DNA of 64,000 bases from the NCBI RefSeq assembly GCF_018304965.1, contig NZ_JAGQED010000013.1:1-64000 (forward strand). Reading direction: 5' to 3'. Position numbers and translations under genes: made by a program. Of this stretch, positions 19,357 to 31,180 are shown piece by piece. How positions within the stretch are numbered: position 1 is the first letter of the stretch; the number at the start of each line of letters is the position of its first letter. This stretch comes from Collimonas antrihumi. Lineage in GTDB: Bacteria; Pseudomonadota; Gammaproteobacteria; Burkholderiales; Burkholderiaceae_D. The notes below the pieces were generated by a model that was not told the origin of the DNA, did not search any database, and worked only from the letters and a program-made list of their open reading frames with translations.

Positions 19357-19404
19357 TGTTGATCGCTGTCCAGAATAATATTACTAAAGTCGACCCAACT
19401 GCCT

Positions 19405-21015
19405 ATGCCAAACGTCAAGCCGATTGATCAGCAAGAAATATCAGCAACAGCTGTCGAGAACTGCTTGCCTAAGGGCACCCGCCTGGCCGATTTTGAAATC
19501 ATCGGCGTCATTGGCGAAGGCGGTTTCGGCATCGTCTACTTCGCCTTCGACAGATCGCTGCGCCGCATGGTGGCCATCAAGGAATACATGCCGGGCGCCT
19601 TTGCCGGGCGCGGGCCGGACAAGAAGGTCGTGGTGCGCTCGCAGCGGCACCGCGAGACTTTCACCATCGGCCTCAAGAGTTTCATCAAGGAAGCGCGCCT
19701 GCTGGCGCAATTCGATCACCCGGCGCTGATCAAGGTGTACCGGTTCTGGGAGCAAAATAATACTGCCTATATGGCGATGCGTTATTACGAAGGCCGGACC
19801 CTCAAAAGCGTGGTCCAGAACTCGCCCGCACAGGTTACCGAAGCCTGGCTGAAAAGCATGCTGAAACCGATGCTGGAAGCGCTCGACGCCATGTACCGGG
19901 TACAGATACTGCATCGCGATATCTCGCCCGACAACATCATGATCCAGAAGAGCGGCGAAGCGGTCTTGCTGGATTTCGGTGCGGCGCGCCAGATTATCGG
20001 CGACATGACCCATTCGCTGACGGTCATCCTGAAGCCGGGTTACGCGCCCATCGAACAGTATGCCGACGACGCCATGATGAAGCAGGGGCCGTGGACCGAT
20101 ATCTATTCGCTGTCGGCGGTCATCTATTTTGCGATCGTCAAGACTGCGCCGCCGACTTCGGTCGCGCGCATGATCAAGGACCCGATCGAACCTTTGCAGG
20201 ATGGCCAAGAAGGTAAGTACGGCGGATTCAGCAAAGAATTCCTGGCCGCCATCGACAAGGGCCTGGCCGTGAAGCCGGAAGACCGGCCGCAATCGATAGA
20301 AGAGTTTCGCAAGTTGCTGGATCTGGAACTGTCGGTGCCGATGCCGATGCCCGACAACGATACCAGCAGCCCGGTCGCATTCCGCCCGCCTGATCGCAAA
20401 CCGGGCGAAGCGCCGGTAGTTACCAGCGGCAAGCGTAAGCGCAACAAGGCTCCGGCCCCGCAGGCCAGCCTGCTGGATAAACCGCTGCGAGCGCCGGGCT
20501 GGTGGCTGGTCGCTGCGGTAACCGGGCTTGGGCTGGGCGCCTTCTGGTGGCTTAAGCCGGCGCAGATGCCGACGCAGTTGCCGGCAACCGCCCCGGCCGT
20601 TGCTTCGGCACGCGTACCTGTGACGCCGGCTAAAGTCGCGCCAGCCGTGTTGGCGACGCCGAAGCTTGCAACGCCCCCCGCAGAACAGCCTCGGGCCAGA
20701 TTGGCGGAGCTGGAAAGCAAGGGCAAGGTTACTGAGAAGAGCACAACGGTTGTAACCAAAGCAGCTGACGCCAAGGCCGCGGAGGTAAAAGCAGTCGAGC
20801 CGACCGGCGTCGTCATGCTGACCATCAAGCCTTGGGGCAAGGTGCTGGTTGACGGCAGCATGAAGGGTGTCAGTCCGCCACTGAAAAAACTGGTTCTGCC
20901 GGAAGGCAAACATCAGATAAAAGTGATCAATCCGAGTTTTCCGGATCGCGTTTTCGACATCGACATCTCGCCGAAAAAATCACGCAATATCGATTACGAT
21001 TTTTCGTCCCAATAA
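19405..21015 (+). CDS. ppkA: Membrane-anchored Ser/Thr protein kinase with PEGA domain (T6SS PpkA type)
   Basis: 536 residues. The Hanks-type kinase domain (about 28-310) has all key residues: GEGGFGIVYFAF loop, Lys59 in VAIKE, HRD at 170-172, DFG at 190-192, and a PGYAPIEQYA activation segment. One transmembrane helix near 365-385 (WWLVAAVTGLGLGAFWWL) is followed by an Ala/Pro-rich periplasmic stalk and a C-terminal PEGA domain (VMLTIKPWGKVLVDG...). Pseudomonas PpkA also spans the membrane but ends in a von Willebrand-like domain instead. It most likely phosphorylates the FHA protein. The start at 19405 has no clear ribosome binding site. Confidence 0.9.
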   Translation: MPNVKPIDQQEISATAVENCLPKGTRLADFEIIGVIGEGGFGIVYFAFDRSLRRMVAIKEYMPGAFAGRGPDKKVVVRSQRHRETFTIGLKSFIKEARLLAQFDHPALIKVYRFWEQNNTAYMAMRYYEGRTLKSVVQNSPAQVTEAWLKSMLKPMLEALDAMYRVQILHRDISPDNIMIQKSGEAVLLDFGAARQIIGDMTHSLTVILKPGYAPIEQYADDAMMKQGPWTDIYSLSAVIYFAIVKTAPPTSVARMIKDPIEPLQDGQEGKYGGFSKEFLAAIDKGLAVKPEDRPQSIEEFRKLLDLELSVPMPMPDNDTSSPVAFRPPDRKPGEAPVVTSGKRKRNKAPAPQASLLDKPLRAPGWWLVAAVTGLGLGAFWWLKPAQMPTQLPATAPAVASARVPVTPAKVAPAVLATPKLATPPAEQPRARLAELESKGKVTEKSTTVVTKAADAKAAEVKAVEPTGVVMLTIKPWGKVLVDGSMKGVSPPLKKLVLPEGKHQIKVINPSFPDRVFDIDISPKKSRNIDYDFSSQ

Positions 21016-21039
21016 ATGGTGCTTAGCCAGGAATTCATC

Positions 21040-21507
21040 ATGACTCACTCTTTCTACCGTATCAGCAGCGCCGCCATGCTGGCTGCAACCTTTTTACTCG
21101 GCGGCTGCGACAGCCTCAACCTTACAAAACCGGAAGCGGCCATCCCGACGCCAAGTGCGCCTGCACCGGTGGCGGCTACGGTTGCTCCTGAACCGGTGGC
21201 GCCGCCGGCCGCGTTGAACGATGGCATTGCCTTGTACAACAAGGGAAATTACAGCGCCGCCATCAAGCGCCTCGCCAACGCGCCGGAAATCTGGTCGGCA
21301 GACATCGCGTTCCAGACTGAAGCCCTGAAAACCATGGCTTTCAGTTATTGCGTGACGTCCAGGAAGAAGCTGTGCAAACAGCAATTTGAAAAAGCGCTGA
21401 AGCTCGATCCCAATTTCGACCTGGCGCCCGGCGAACAGGGCCATCCTTTGTGGGGGCCGGTGTTCAAGCAAGCCAAGCGCGCGGTTGCAACCAGCGCCAA
21501 GAAATAA
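21040..21507 (+). CDS. tssQ: TssQ-like T6SS-associated lipoprotein
   Basis: 155 residues from the ATG at 21040 (AGGA seven bp upstream). Lipoprotein signal with lipobox LLGGC; then a Pro/Ala-rich linker and a tetratricopeptide-like helical region (NDGIALYNKGNYSAAIKRLANAPEI...FEKALKLDPNFDLAPGE). It follows ppkA by 24 bp in the same operon. Small TPR lipoproteins at this position are annotated as TssQ in related betaproteobacteria; their role is not well defined. Outer-membrane anchoring would place it on the periplasmic side with the PEGA part of the kinase. Confidence 0.75.
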   Translation: MTHSFYRISSAAMLAATFLLGGCDSLNLTKPEAAIPTPSAPAPVAATVAPEPVAPPAALNDGIALYNKGNYSAAIKRLANAPEIWSADIAFQTEALKTMAFSYCVTSRKKLCKQQFEKALKLDPNFDLAPGEQGHPLWGPVFKQAKRAVATSAKK

Positions 21508-21528
21508 GATCCTGGATCTGATTTGCAG

Positions 21529-22446
21529 TTAACGGCCGAATATCGGTACTGAAAACCCCGGCAACTTTGGAATCCGCTCCGCCATGAATTGCATGAAAAC
21601 CGTAGCGCGCAGGGATTGATAGCGACGCGACGGGTACAGCAACGAGGCGTCCTGCCCCGACGCGCTCCATTCAGGAAGAACGCGCTGCAACCGGCCCAAT
21701 TCGAGCAGGTCGTGGACCAGCCAGGATGGGCATATGCCAAGACCGGCGCCCATCAAGAAGCTCTCGCGTATTGCTAACGAACTGTTGACCTGATACCGGC
21801 TGCGGGTGGCGACCTCGATCGTGCCGCCAGGGCCGCTTATTTGACTCACCTCGCCATTGGCCGGCCGCGCGAAACCAATATAGCGATGACTTGCCAGATC
21901 CTCGGGACGCCTGATCTCCGGGTGGCGCGCCAGATAAGCCGGCGCCGCCACCAGATAACGCTCGGCGCTGGCGATCTTGCGCGCGATCATGTTGGGCGGC
22001 AGCTCGCCCGCTAGCCGTAATGCCACGTCGACGCCGTCCTCCACCAGATCGACAAAGCGGTCATTCAATGTCAGCTCTACCTCGATCTCCGGATATAACG
22101 CCAGGAATTCCAGCACCAGCCCGTTGAGCCGCAATTGGCCGAGGCCGAGCGGCGCGTTGACGCGCAGCAGACCGGTGGGCTTTTCGGTTAAACCGCGAGC
22201 GTCGCTGACTGCTTCGTTGAATTCTTCCAGCACCCGCTTGGCGCGCGCGTAAAACCGCTTGCCCTGTTCGGTGGTGGTCAGGCCGGTGGTGCTGCGCTCC
22301 AGCAAACGCACCCCCATGTCCTTCTCCAGCGCAGCGATGGTTTTGCTGACGGTCGGCTGCGTGCTGTGCTCTTCGCGCGCTACCGCCGACAGGCTGCCGA
22401 GCTCAACTGCCCGCACGAAGCTGCGGATTGCCCTGATTTGATCCAT
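21529..22446 (-). CDS. LysR family transcriptional regulator
   Basis: 305 residues. N-terminal helix-turn-helix (MDQIRAIRSFVRAVELGSLSAVAREEHSTQPTVSKTIAALEKDMG pattern) and a full substrate-binding domain with IEVELTLNDRFVDLVEDGVDVALRLAGELP. This is the CrgA/AaeR-like branch that often represses a divergent gene. It is divergent from the SGNH hydrolase at 22603. The interval contains ATTC-N7-GAAT (22450-22464), a possible LysR box next to its own start. Inducer unknown. Confidence 0.9.
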   Translation of the reverse strand: MDQIRAIRSFVRAVELGSLSAVAREEHSTQPTVSKTIAALEKDMGVRLLERSTTGLTTTEQGKRFYARAKRVLEEFNEAVSDARGLTEKPTGLLRVNAPLGLGQLRLNGLVLEFLALYPEIEVELTLNDRFVDLVEDGVDVALRLAGELPPNMIARKIASAERYLVAAPAYLARHPEIRRPEDLASHRYIGFARPANGEVSQISGPGGTIEVATRSRYQVNSSLAIRESFLMGAGLGICPSWLVHDLLELGRLQRVLPEWSASGQDASLLYPSRRYQSLRATVFMQFMAERIPKLPGFSVPIFGR

Positions 22447-22602
22447 ATCATTCGATTTTGGAATAAGTGATAGTCAATTATGGCCTCTACCATGCGCATT
22501 GGGAAGAATATATCTTGTTTGCATCGATGCCTTGTTCGTAGTTGTTTGTACTTGCCTGCAATTGCTTGTACTGCATACTTAATCAACCAAAGGAGTGACT
22601 TC

Positions 22603-26128
<3,526 letters not shown>

Positions 26129-26144
26129 GATTGTGGAGGTAAAA

Positions 26145-26165
26145 CAGCCGACTTGTAGTCGGCTG
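26145..26165. terminator. Hairpin between fadH and the 26174 gene
   Basis: Perfect 8-bp stem CAGCCGAC/GTCGGCTG with loop TTGTA, preceded by AAAA, in the 45 bp between two convergent genes. On the minus strand the A-run reads as TTTT after the stem, so it fits best as terminator of the minus-strand gene. Confidence 0.65.
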
Positions 26166-26173
26166 AAGGCAAA

Positions 26174-27409
26174 CTACTCTTGTACCTTGCCAGCCGCTTT
26201 TACCTTGATATTGCAATTCTCTTTCAAGAACTTCAAGGCGCGCGTGTATTTGAGATCGTCATCGTCGGTCAGATATTCCTGCGCTTCCGGCAGGAATTCG
26301 TCTTCCCACAAAGACAGCAGATTGTCCTTGATCTCGAACGGCGCTGCGCTGTTGATGAAAGCGGCAACCGCCGCGCTATCGAAGCCATGCTGGCGGATCT
26401 GCCGGATCATGGCCCGCGCCTCGGTTTCCGATACGCTTGTCTTGGGTTTTGCAGCGGCCGCGATACACATGAAAATTGTCAGGCGCGAGTAGGGATCTTC
26501 CTTGCCCTTGGTAACCTTGTGCCACTCCTTCGAGACCAGGGCGTCAAATCCGTCCACGTCTTCCAGGCTGCTTTCCTGCACGAAGTAACGCAGCTCGACC
26601 AGGTTGAGCAAGCTGTCGAGCGTCACCGCAGGATCTGTCAGCGCATCACGTTTCTCGATTTCACGCCGGATTTTTTCTGCAACGTCGCGATATTCCAACG
26701 GCACGTCGTCCAGCAGTTTTTTGGAAATCTTCAGTTTTCCGGCAGCCGTGCTGTTAGCCGCATTGCTGCGTATCGTCGCCAGCAATTTGGCAAAACCAAG
26801 CCGGTTAGGGAACTCTCCGCCGCCAGCGAGGCGCACCAGCAGCGCCGTACGGATGACCGTTTCGGCGCCTGTGAAATCGAGCGCCGAGTGCTCCAGGCCC
26901 ATGTCGTCGGCAAACCAAAGCGCCGCCGCAACCACGGCCGCGCATTCCTCGCGCGCCTTGCGCTCTTTCCGATAGGCGTTCAGAGAAAACGGCTTGTTCA
27001 GCGTACGCTCGTCCTGGAACTCTTTCAACGCCTGGCCCTTGGTATCGCCGAACACGGTAGAGTCAGGCAGCGCATGCAGTGCCTTGAGCATTTCGTTGCC
27101 GCCGCGCGAATGCGACAGAAATGTATTGTCGCGCAGAGACTCTGCCGATTTTTGCAAATCGCCGTTGTACGTCTGTTCCAGATACAGGCTGATCAGGTTG
27201 ACAATGCGTTGCCGCGCATTTTCAAGATCGGTATGGAGATGGCTGGTGCCGAAGAATGCCGCGACCTGCACCGTACCCTTTGCCGCATCTTCTATCATCG
27301 CGCGGCATTTTTCCTGATCCAGGATATGGCGTTTGAGGCCGAAATCAAGCGTCTTTTCAAAGAAAGAGCGCTTGTCGACTAGTTCGATATTCCGGTGTTT
27401 GTCGGACAT
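26174..27409 (-). CDS. Conserved-looking protein of unknown function, last gene of the J-domain cluster
   Basis: 411 residues, soluble, no signal peptide or membrane helix. It is largely helical and charged, with possible regions at 1-60 (RSFFEKTLDFGLKRHILDQEK), a basic patch NAYRKERKAREECAAVV near 150, and an acidic stretch EYLTDDDDLKYTRALKFLKE near the C-terminus. I do not recognise the family. It is 37 bp downstream of the gene ending at 27447 and in line with the J-domain protein gene at 29096. Codon use and length make a real gene near certain; function is open. Confidence 0.8.
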   Translation of the reverse strand: MSDKHRNIELVDKRSFFEKTLDFGLKRHILDQEKCRAMIEDAAKGTVQVAAFFGTSHLHTDLENARQRIVNLISLYLEQTYNGDLQKSAESLRDNTFLSHSRGGNEMLKALHALPDSTVFGDTKGQALKEFQDERTLNKPFSLNAYRKERKAREECAAVVAAALWFADDMGLEHSALDFTGAETVIRTALLVRLAGGGEFPNRLGFAKLLATIRSNAANSTAAGKLKISKKLLDDVPLEYRDVAEKIRREIEKRDALTDPAVTLDSLLNLVELRYFVQESSLEDVDGFDALVSKEWHKVTKGKEDPYSRLTIFMCIAAAAKPKTSVSETEARAMIRQIRQHGFDSAAVAAFINSAAPFEIKDNLLSLWEDEFLPEAQEYLTDDDDLKYTRALKFLKENCNIKVKAAGKVQE

Positions 27410-27446
27410 GAGATACGTGAATTTCTGGAACGGTTATCTTGAGCAA

Positions 27447-28157
27447 TTAAAGCGCGGATTCTTCGCCAGGACCGGCAGCGGGCGCCGGTTGCGCGGCAGT
27501 TGCAGGGCGCGTTGCCGGGCGGTCCAGCTGATCGAGCTTTTTCTGCTCCAGCAATTCCAACTCCGCTTCGCGCCGCAAGCGTTCTTTCAGCCTCTTTTTC
27601 AGCACCGGCCAGATCTGTTCGAACATATCGGCGTGCTCGTGCTTGAGCAGCCAGGTCAGTTCTTTCCAGTCGCGATCGCTGACTTCTGATTTGTCGACTG
27701 CATCGCCTTCTTCGGTGCGATTGACGTTGAACGTATCGTAGGTAACGAAATGCACCACCTCTTCGTCGCGGTCCGACAGGTAATCGATCAACGCTTCGCA
27801 GCCACCGTCGACATCGCCGATCGCTTCGAGGAATTCGCCGGTGTGGCTGTCGTCGCGGAACAGCACCGCATTCACCATGCCGCGCAGGCGCACATGGCTA
27901 TGGTCGCCATACAGTCGTTCCATGACCACCGCGCGCGCGAATTGCTCCGGCGTCACCAGCAAGTTGACCACCGACTCTTTCGACGTGTCGTATTCGCGGA
28001 TGACAGCCAGCAGATCTTTCGGCGGCAGCGTGTCGAGCGCGGCCACCAGGGCGTAATCGCCCTCGGTCTCAGCCAGGCTGACCAAAGCGAATTCGGCGCC
28101 GGCGATATCACCGTTGCGGATCAGGTTTGCTGCTTTTACTACTAGCGCGTTTGTCAT
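27447..28157 (-). CDS. Protein of unknown function in the J-domain cluster
   Basis: 236 residues from the ATG at 28157; a TTG 15 bp upstream is a less likely start. The sequence suggests helical repeats (DLLAVIREYDTSKESVVNLL, FARAVVMERLYGDHSHVRLRG), as in HEAT-like scaffolds. The C-terminal third is a charged coiled-coil (LKKRLKERLRREAELELLEQKK) followed by an Ala/Pro tail. Family not recognised. The paired helices and coiled coil would suit a protein-protein role beside a chaperone. It is separated from the upstream cluster gene by a 66-bp REP-like repeat. Confidence 0.78.
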   Translation of the reverse strand: MTNALVVKAANLIRNGDIAGAEFALVSLAETEGDYALVAALDTLPPKDLLAVIREYDTSKESVVNLLVTPEQFARAVVMERLYGDHSHVRLRGMVNAVLFRDDSHTGEFLEAIGDVDGGCEALIDYLSDRDEEVVHFVTYDTFNVNRTEEGDAVDKSEVSDRDWKELTWLLKHEHADMFEQIWPVLKKRLKERLRREAELELLEQKKLDQLDRPATRPATAAQPAPAAGPGEESAL

Positions 28158-28200
28158 GGAATCACTGTGCAAAAAATTCTGAAATTATTTCTACGTTCTT

Positions 28201-28266
28201 GTCGTCCTCGCGAACGCGGGGACCCATTTTCAGGTCTACATGGATTCCCGCCTTCGCGGGAATGAC
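28201..28266. repeat. REP-like palindromic repeat
   Basis: Two arms (CTCGCGAACGCGGGGACCCA and its imperfect complement ending CCTTCGCGGGAATGAC) around a short loop. Same family as 125-190, 32623-32690 and 38444-38519. It splits the J-domain cluster and may stop or slow transcription there. Confidence 0.85.
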
Positions 28267-28278
28267 GATAAAGATTGC

Positions 28279-28821
28279 TTAGCCCAGGCGTTCGAAGCCT
28301 TGCTCGGAGAGCCAGTCGGCGCCTTCTACCTCGAGATCGCGGCCGTCGTCATCGTCGTCGTTCTCGACCCCTTCCACCGCATCGTCGGACTCGCCATGGG
28401 CCGACTGGTTATAAACGCCTTGATAACTGCCGTTACTCTTCTCGTACAGGTATTCGAGGCAAACCGTGGTGATCAGGAAACGCTCGCCGCCCGGTTCCTG
28501 CAACGCGATGTCGGCCAGCTTTTGCGCCCACGATTCAAACTGCACGGCATCGGCGACATCGGTCCATGACGGGAAGTCATCCGGCTCATCACCCAGCAAC
28601 ATGGTGAGCGTTTGCGGATTGGTAAAGTCGATACCGCCGTGGAAAGCCACCGCCACCATTTCCGGGTCGGTTTCGATCATCGGCATCATCAATGCAAACT
28701 GCGAGCGCTTGCTTTTCAGGCGCGACGTCAGGATGTCGTTACCCTCTGAATCGCTTTGCAAGTCTTCCAGTTCAGCCTGGTAAGCCTTGGTCATGTCTTC
28801 AAAAAAAGCGGAAAGCATCAT
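28279..28821 (-). CDS. Protein of unknown function coupled to a J-domain protein
   Basis: 180 residues. Helical N-terminal half (MMLSAFFEDMTKAYQAELEDLQ), then FHGGIDFTNPQTLTMLLGDEPDDFPSW and a strongly acidic region near 145-170 (DAVEGVENDDDDDGRDLEVEG). No signal peptide. Its ATG overlaps the stop of the J-domain gene (ATGA), so the two are translationally coupled and probably work together. I do not recognise the family. The acidic tail is of a kind seen in client-binding or chaperone-adaptor proteins, but that is only suggestive. Confidence 0.8.
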   Translation of the reverse strand: MMLSAFFEDMTKAYQAELEDLQSDSEGNDILTSRLKSKRSQFALMMPMIETDPEMVAVAFHGGIDFTNPQTLTMLLGDEPDDFPSWTDVADAVQFESWAQKLADIALQEPGGERFLITTVCLEYLYEKSNGSYQGVYNQSAHGESDDAVEGVENDDDDDGRDLEVEGADWLSEQGFERLG

Positions 28822-29096
28822 TGCAAAACCTTGTTCATATAAGTAGTCCAGATCTGTCGGGCAGTTTCAAGCGGGTTTTCCAGCAAACTGCGCCGTCGGT
28901 TTTCGTCGTATTCCTGGCGTTTCACCGCATCCGACAAAAGATCATAGGCTTCCTGGATGTCGCGGAATCGCGCGGGCGCATCAGGCGCTGTATTTCTGTC
29001 AGGGTGAAACTCTGAGGCTTTCTTGCGATAGGCGTTTTTCAGCGCGCTAGCCGTTGCATCACTATCTATGCCGAGAACGGCGTAATAATCCTTCAT
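28818..29096 (-). CDS. Small J-domain (DnaJ-like) protein
   Basis: 92 residues, almost only a J domain: MKDYYAVLGIDSDATASALKNAYRKKA in helices I-II, the invariant HPD at residues 32-34 (FHPDRN), then RFRDIQEAYDLLSDAVKRQEYD. A short helical tail (LLENPLETARQIWTTYMNKVLQ) follows, with none of the G/F, zinc-finger or substrate domains of DnaJ. Such type III J-proteins stimulate an Hsp70 ATPase and are targeted by partners. It heads a minus-strand cluster of three unrecognised genes, the first overlapping it by ATGA. No Hsp70 gene is nearby, so it presumably uses the cell's general DnaK. Confidence 0.9.
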   Translation of the reverse strand: MKDYYAVLGIDSDATASALKNAYRKKASEFHPDRNTAPDAPARFRDIQEAYDLLSDAVKRQEYDENRRRSLLENPLETARQIWTTYMNKVLQ

Positions 29097-29357
29097 GCGT
29101 CCTCACACGTTGGCGTTGGCGAATAATCGCTATTTGTCAGCGATCGCCGTCTTGTTACAGATGGAATGAATACTTGCAGGGTAAGCGTTTATTGCCGAGC
29201 ATCGCTGAATGTTGCTGAGCAGATACAAACGCTTAAGAAGGGTCCGAAGAGGATACACGAGTGCCAACAGGAAGTCGATGGCGTGAATGCCACAAGTTGC
29301 CGAAAAACAAATTTATCAAACCAGAATTCGGCCAGATAAATGGCGCAATCTACCTCA

Positions 29358-30017
29358 TCAACGATTCAGCAACATCTCCGCCAATCTGTCCAATTCCATC
29401 TTTCGTTGCTCCCAATCTGGTAAAACTCTTTGCAGTAGACGGTAATACTGGGGACTGTGATTATGTTCTTTGAGGTGACACAACTCATGGAAAATCACGT
29501 AATCGATGCAAAGTCGCGGCGCTTTCACCAATTGCGGGTTCAATACGCGAATGTCGCGGATGCGCTGCAGCAGTTCATCGAAATAATCCCAACCATCCGG
29601 TTCCTTAAGCCTGGCATCATCAATGACAAAGCCCTTGACCAGATATTCCTTGAGATGGGTGGTGGCCCACTGCCGGAACTGGGTGCCACGCGGCGAGCGC
29701 ACGCGATAGCCGACTGCAAGGATCAGATCGAGATTATAAGATTTGACAGTGCGTTTGACCTGGCGCTGGCCTTCTGGCTGAACTTGTAAGTAATACTTAC
29801 AAGTTGCCTCTTCAGCAAGCTGTCCTTCCAGGTAGATCGCCTTGACATGCTGCGTAATGTTTTGCGTCGTGGTCTGGAACAGGGTGGCAAGTTCTGCTTG
29901 CGTCAGCCATACAGTACCGCCTTCGGCGTGCAGATAAAACTGCGCCTGTCCGTCTTCCGTTGCATACAGCACTAGTTCGCCGCGATTTGACTGAGCATCC
30001 TCCATTGGCTCACTCAT
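29358..30017 (-). pseudogene. In-frame fusion of RhuM N-terminus and YgjP-like metallopeptidase C-terminus
   Basis: 219 residues from two unrelated families. Residues 1-156 match the RhuM family of restriction-locus proteins (ELVLYATEDGQAQFYLH, VWLTQAELATLFQTTTQNIT, then FDELLQRIRDIR). From about 157 the sequence is the end of a YgjP/DUF45 zinc metallopeptidase (VLNPQLVKAPRLCIDYVIFHELCHLKEHNHS), with the HExxH motif and third ligand. Both lose half or more of their normal length. In type I restriction loci, rhuM, hsdS, hsdR and ygjP often lie in this order, so one deletion near 29550 probably removed everything between. The frame is open, so a chimeric protein could be made, but normal function is unlikely. 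It overlaps the hsdM tail by 8 bp. Confidence 0.8.
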
Positions 30018-30309
30018 AACCCAGCTCCTTTAGATAGCCCGCCATTTTTACCTCTAACTGCGCTAGTTCGGCCTTGAGCTGTTCGCGCTCGGCGCGCACG
30101 GCCTGCATGTCGATTTCGGCTTCTTCCTCGAAGGTGTCGACATAACGTGGGATGTTGAGGTTGTAATCGTTCTCCGCAATCTCGGCGACGCTGGCAAGGT
30201 AGGCATATTTGTCCACGCTTTTACGCTGGCGGGCTGTTGTCAGAATCCGTTGCAGATCTTGCTCACGTAAGACATTCTGGTTCTTGCTATCCAAAAAATC
30301 GCGGCTGAC
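30010..30309 (-). pseudogene. hsdM: C-terminal remnant of type I restriction-modification methylase HsdM
   Basis: The frame encodes SRDFLDSKNQNVLREQDLQR and then VDKYAYLASVAEIAENDYNLNIPRYVDTFEEE, the conserved tail of HsdM adenine methylases, ending in the coiled coil that contacts HsdS. Homology begins at about 30309; six to eight codons further upstream the frame meets a stop. The whole SAM-binding and catalytic NPPF part (roughly 400 residues) is absent. A TTG at 30294 could start a 94-residue peptide, but methylation activity is impossible. Confidence 0.88.
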
Positions 30310-30407
30310 TTCGGGCGCAGTCGGTTGTCACTGGCGTTTAGTTGGCGATTTTTGGTGTTTATATTTTTCGCAATTTTGGATAAATCTCAGCTGACATCGA
30401 CTTCATA

Positions 30408-31091
30408 TCAACGATACGCTGCCTGCTGCGCGACAAAACCACTGAACGCTGTCAGCAGAGGCTGGTACTTTCCCTCGTTTTGCTCAAGTTGCATCAATGC
30501 ATAACAAGTTGCTTCCAGCGTGGATAGTTGCCCCGGGCTATGGGCTTTGCGGATCATGTAGCGCGATGTCGGCGTGTTGCTCAGCGACAACCGCGGCAAT
30601 TGCTGCAGCAAGGGATTGAGATAAAGCATTTTCCGGCTCTTGCGCCAGGTGCCGTCCAGCACAATCAAACGCACTTGCGCAGGATCGCGCAAAAGCGCCG
30701 GGTCCAGCTGCGGTGGCGTTGCCAGGTTCAGGCCTTTGTCTTCAGGACTGTCCGGGTACAGCAGAATGGTGTATTTAGCTCCCGGCGTTTGGAGCAACGC
30801 CTGCATGGCCGGCTCCGCAAAGACCTCGCCGACGATCACTTCACTGCGCTGCAAACTCAGCTCGAGCAAACGAACGCTGCCTTTTGCATTGCCGACTTCC
30901 AAAGGGTGCTGCATGATCAGCACTTCGACGGCGTTCTCTGTCGGCGTAATCCAATGGCAAATGCAGGTGCGCTGCGGACGCAGGCACTTGGGACAGGAAA
31001 GGCGTTTTATGTGGTCGGGCGGCAGCATGGATATGGGGAAATCGGCGTCAGCTGCAATTCTAACCACCGTTTGCAACGATGTGACCGGCAC
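30408..31091 (-). CDS. DTW domain protein, probable tRNA-uridine aminocarboxypropyltransferase
   Basis: Up to 227 residues; the start may be GTG 31091 or ATG 31028 (MLPPDHIKRL). The N-terminal zinc-knuckle-like CPKCLRPQRTCICHW is typical, followed by LIMQHPLEVGNAKGS and the signature VLDGTWRKSRKM (the DTW motif reads DGTW). E. coli TapT of this family adds the 3-amino-3-carboxypropyl group of S-adenosylmethionine to uridine 47 of tRNA (acp3U). Length and motifs agree with TapT. It lies between the restriction remnant and a LysR gene, all on the minus strand, with no obvious operon. Confidence 0.88.
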   Translation of the reverse strand: MPVTSLQTVVRIAADADFPISMLPPDHIKRLSCPKCLRPQRTCICHWITPTENAVEVLIMQHPLEVGNAKGSVRLLELSLQRSEVIVGEVFAEPAMQALLQTPGAKYTILLYPDSPEDKGLNLATPPQLDPALLRDPAQVRLIVLDGTWRKSRKMLYLNPLLQQLPRLSLSNTPTSRYMIRKAHSPGQLSTLEATCYALMQLEQNEGKYQPLLTAFSGFVAQQAAYR

Positions 31092-31180
31092 ACCCCGGAT
31101 TCAGCACAATAAGTTGCTTGAAACCAGCTCCAGCAAAAAATCCGGCCGCAAACAGCGCACACTTGCCGCTTTTAGCGCCT

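Noticed and set aside
19441-20913. 490-codon frame on the minus strand
   Set aside because: Antisense to the kinase gene, whose catalytic motifs are complete.
26180-27382. 400-codon frame on the + strand opposite the unrecognised 411-residue gene
   Set aside because: The minus-strand frame has normal amino-acid composition and fits the cluster; the + frame is rich in Arg, His, Gln and Cys and lacks a plausible start site.
28201-28266. CRISPR-like repeat spacing among the REP-like units
   Set aside because: Copies are single, kilobases apart and palindromic, with no regular spacers or cas genes.
29261-29473. 70-codon frame on the + strand before the RhuM/YgjP fusion
   Set aside because: It overlaps the metallopeptidase segment antisense and shows no motif; no ribosome binding site.
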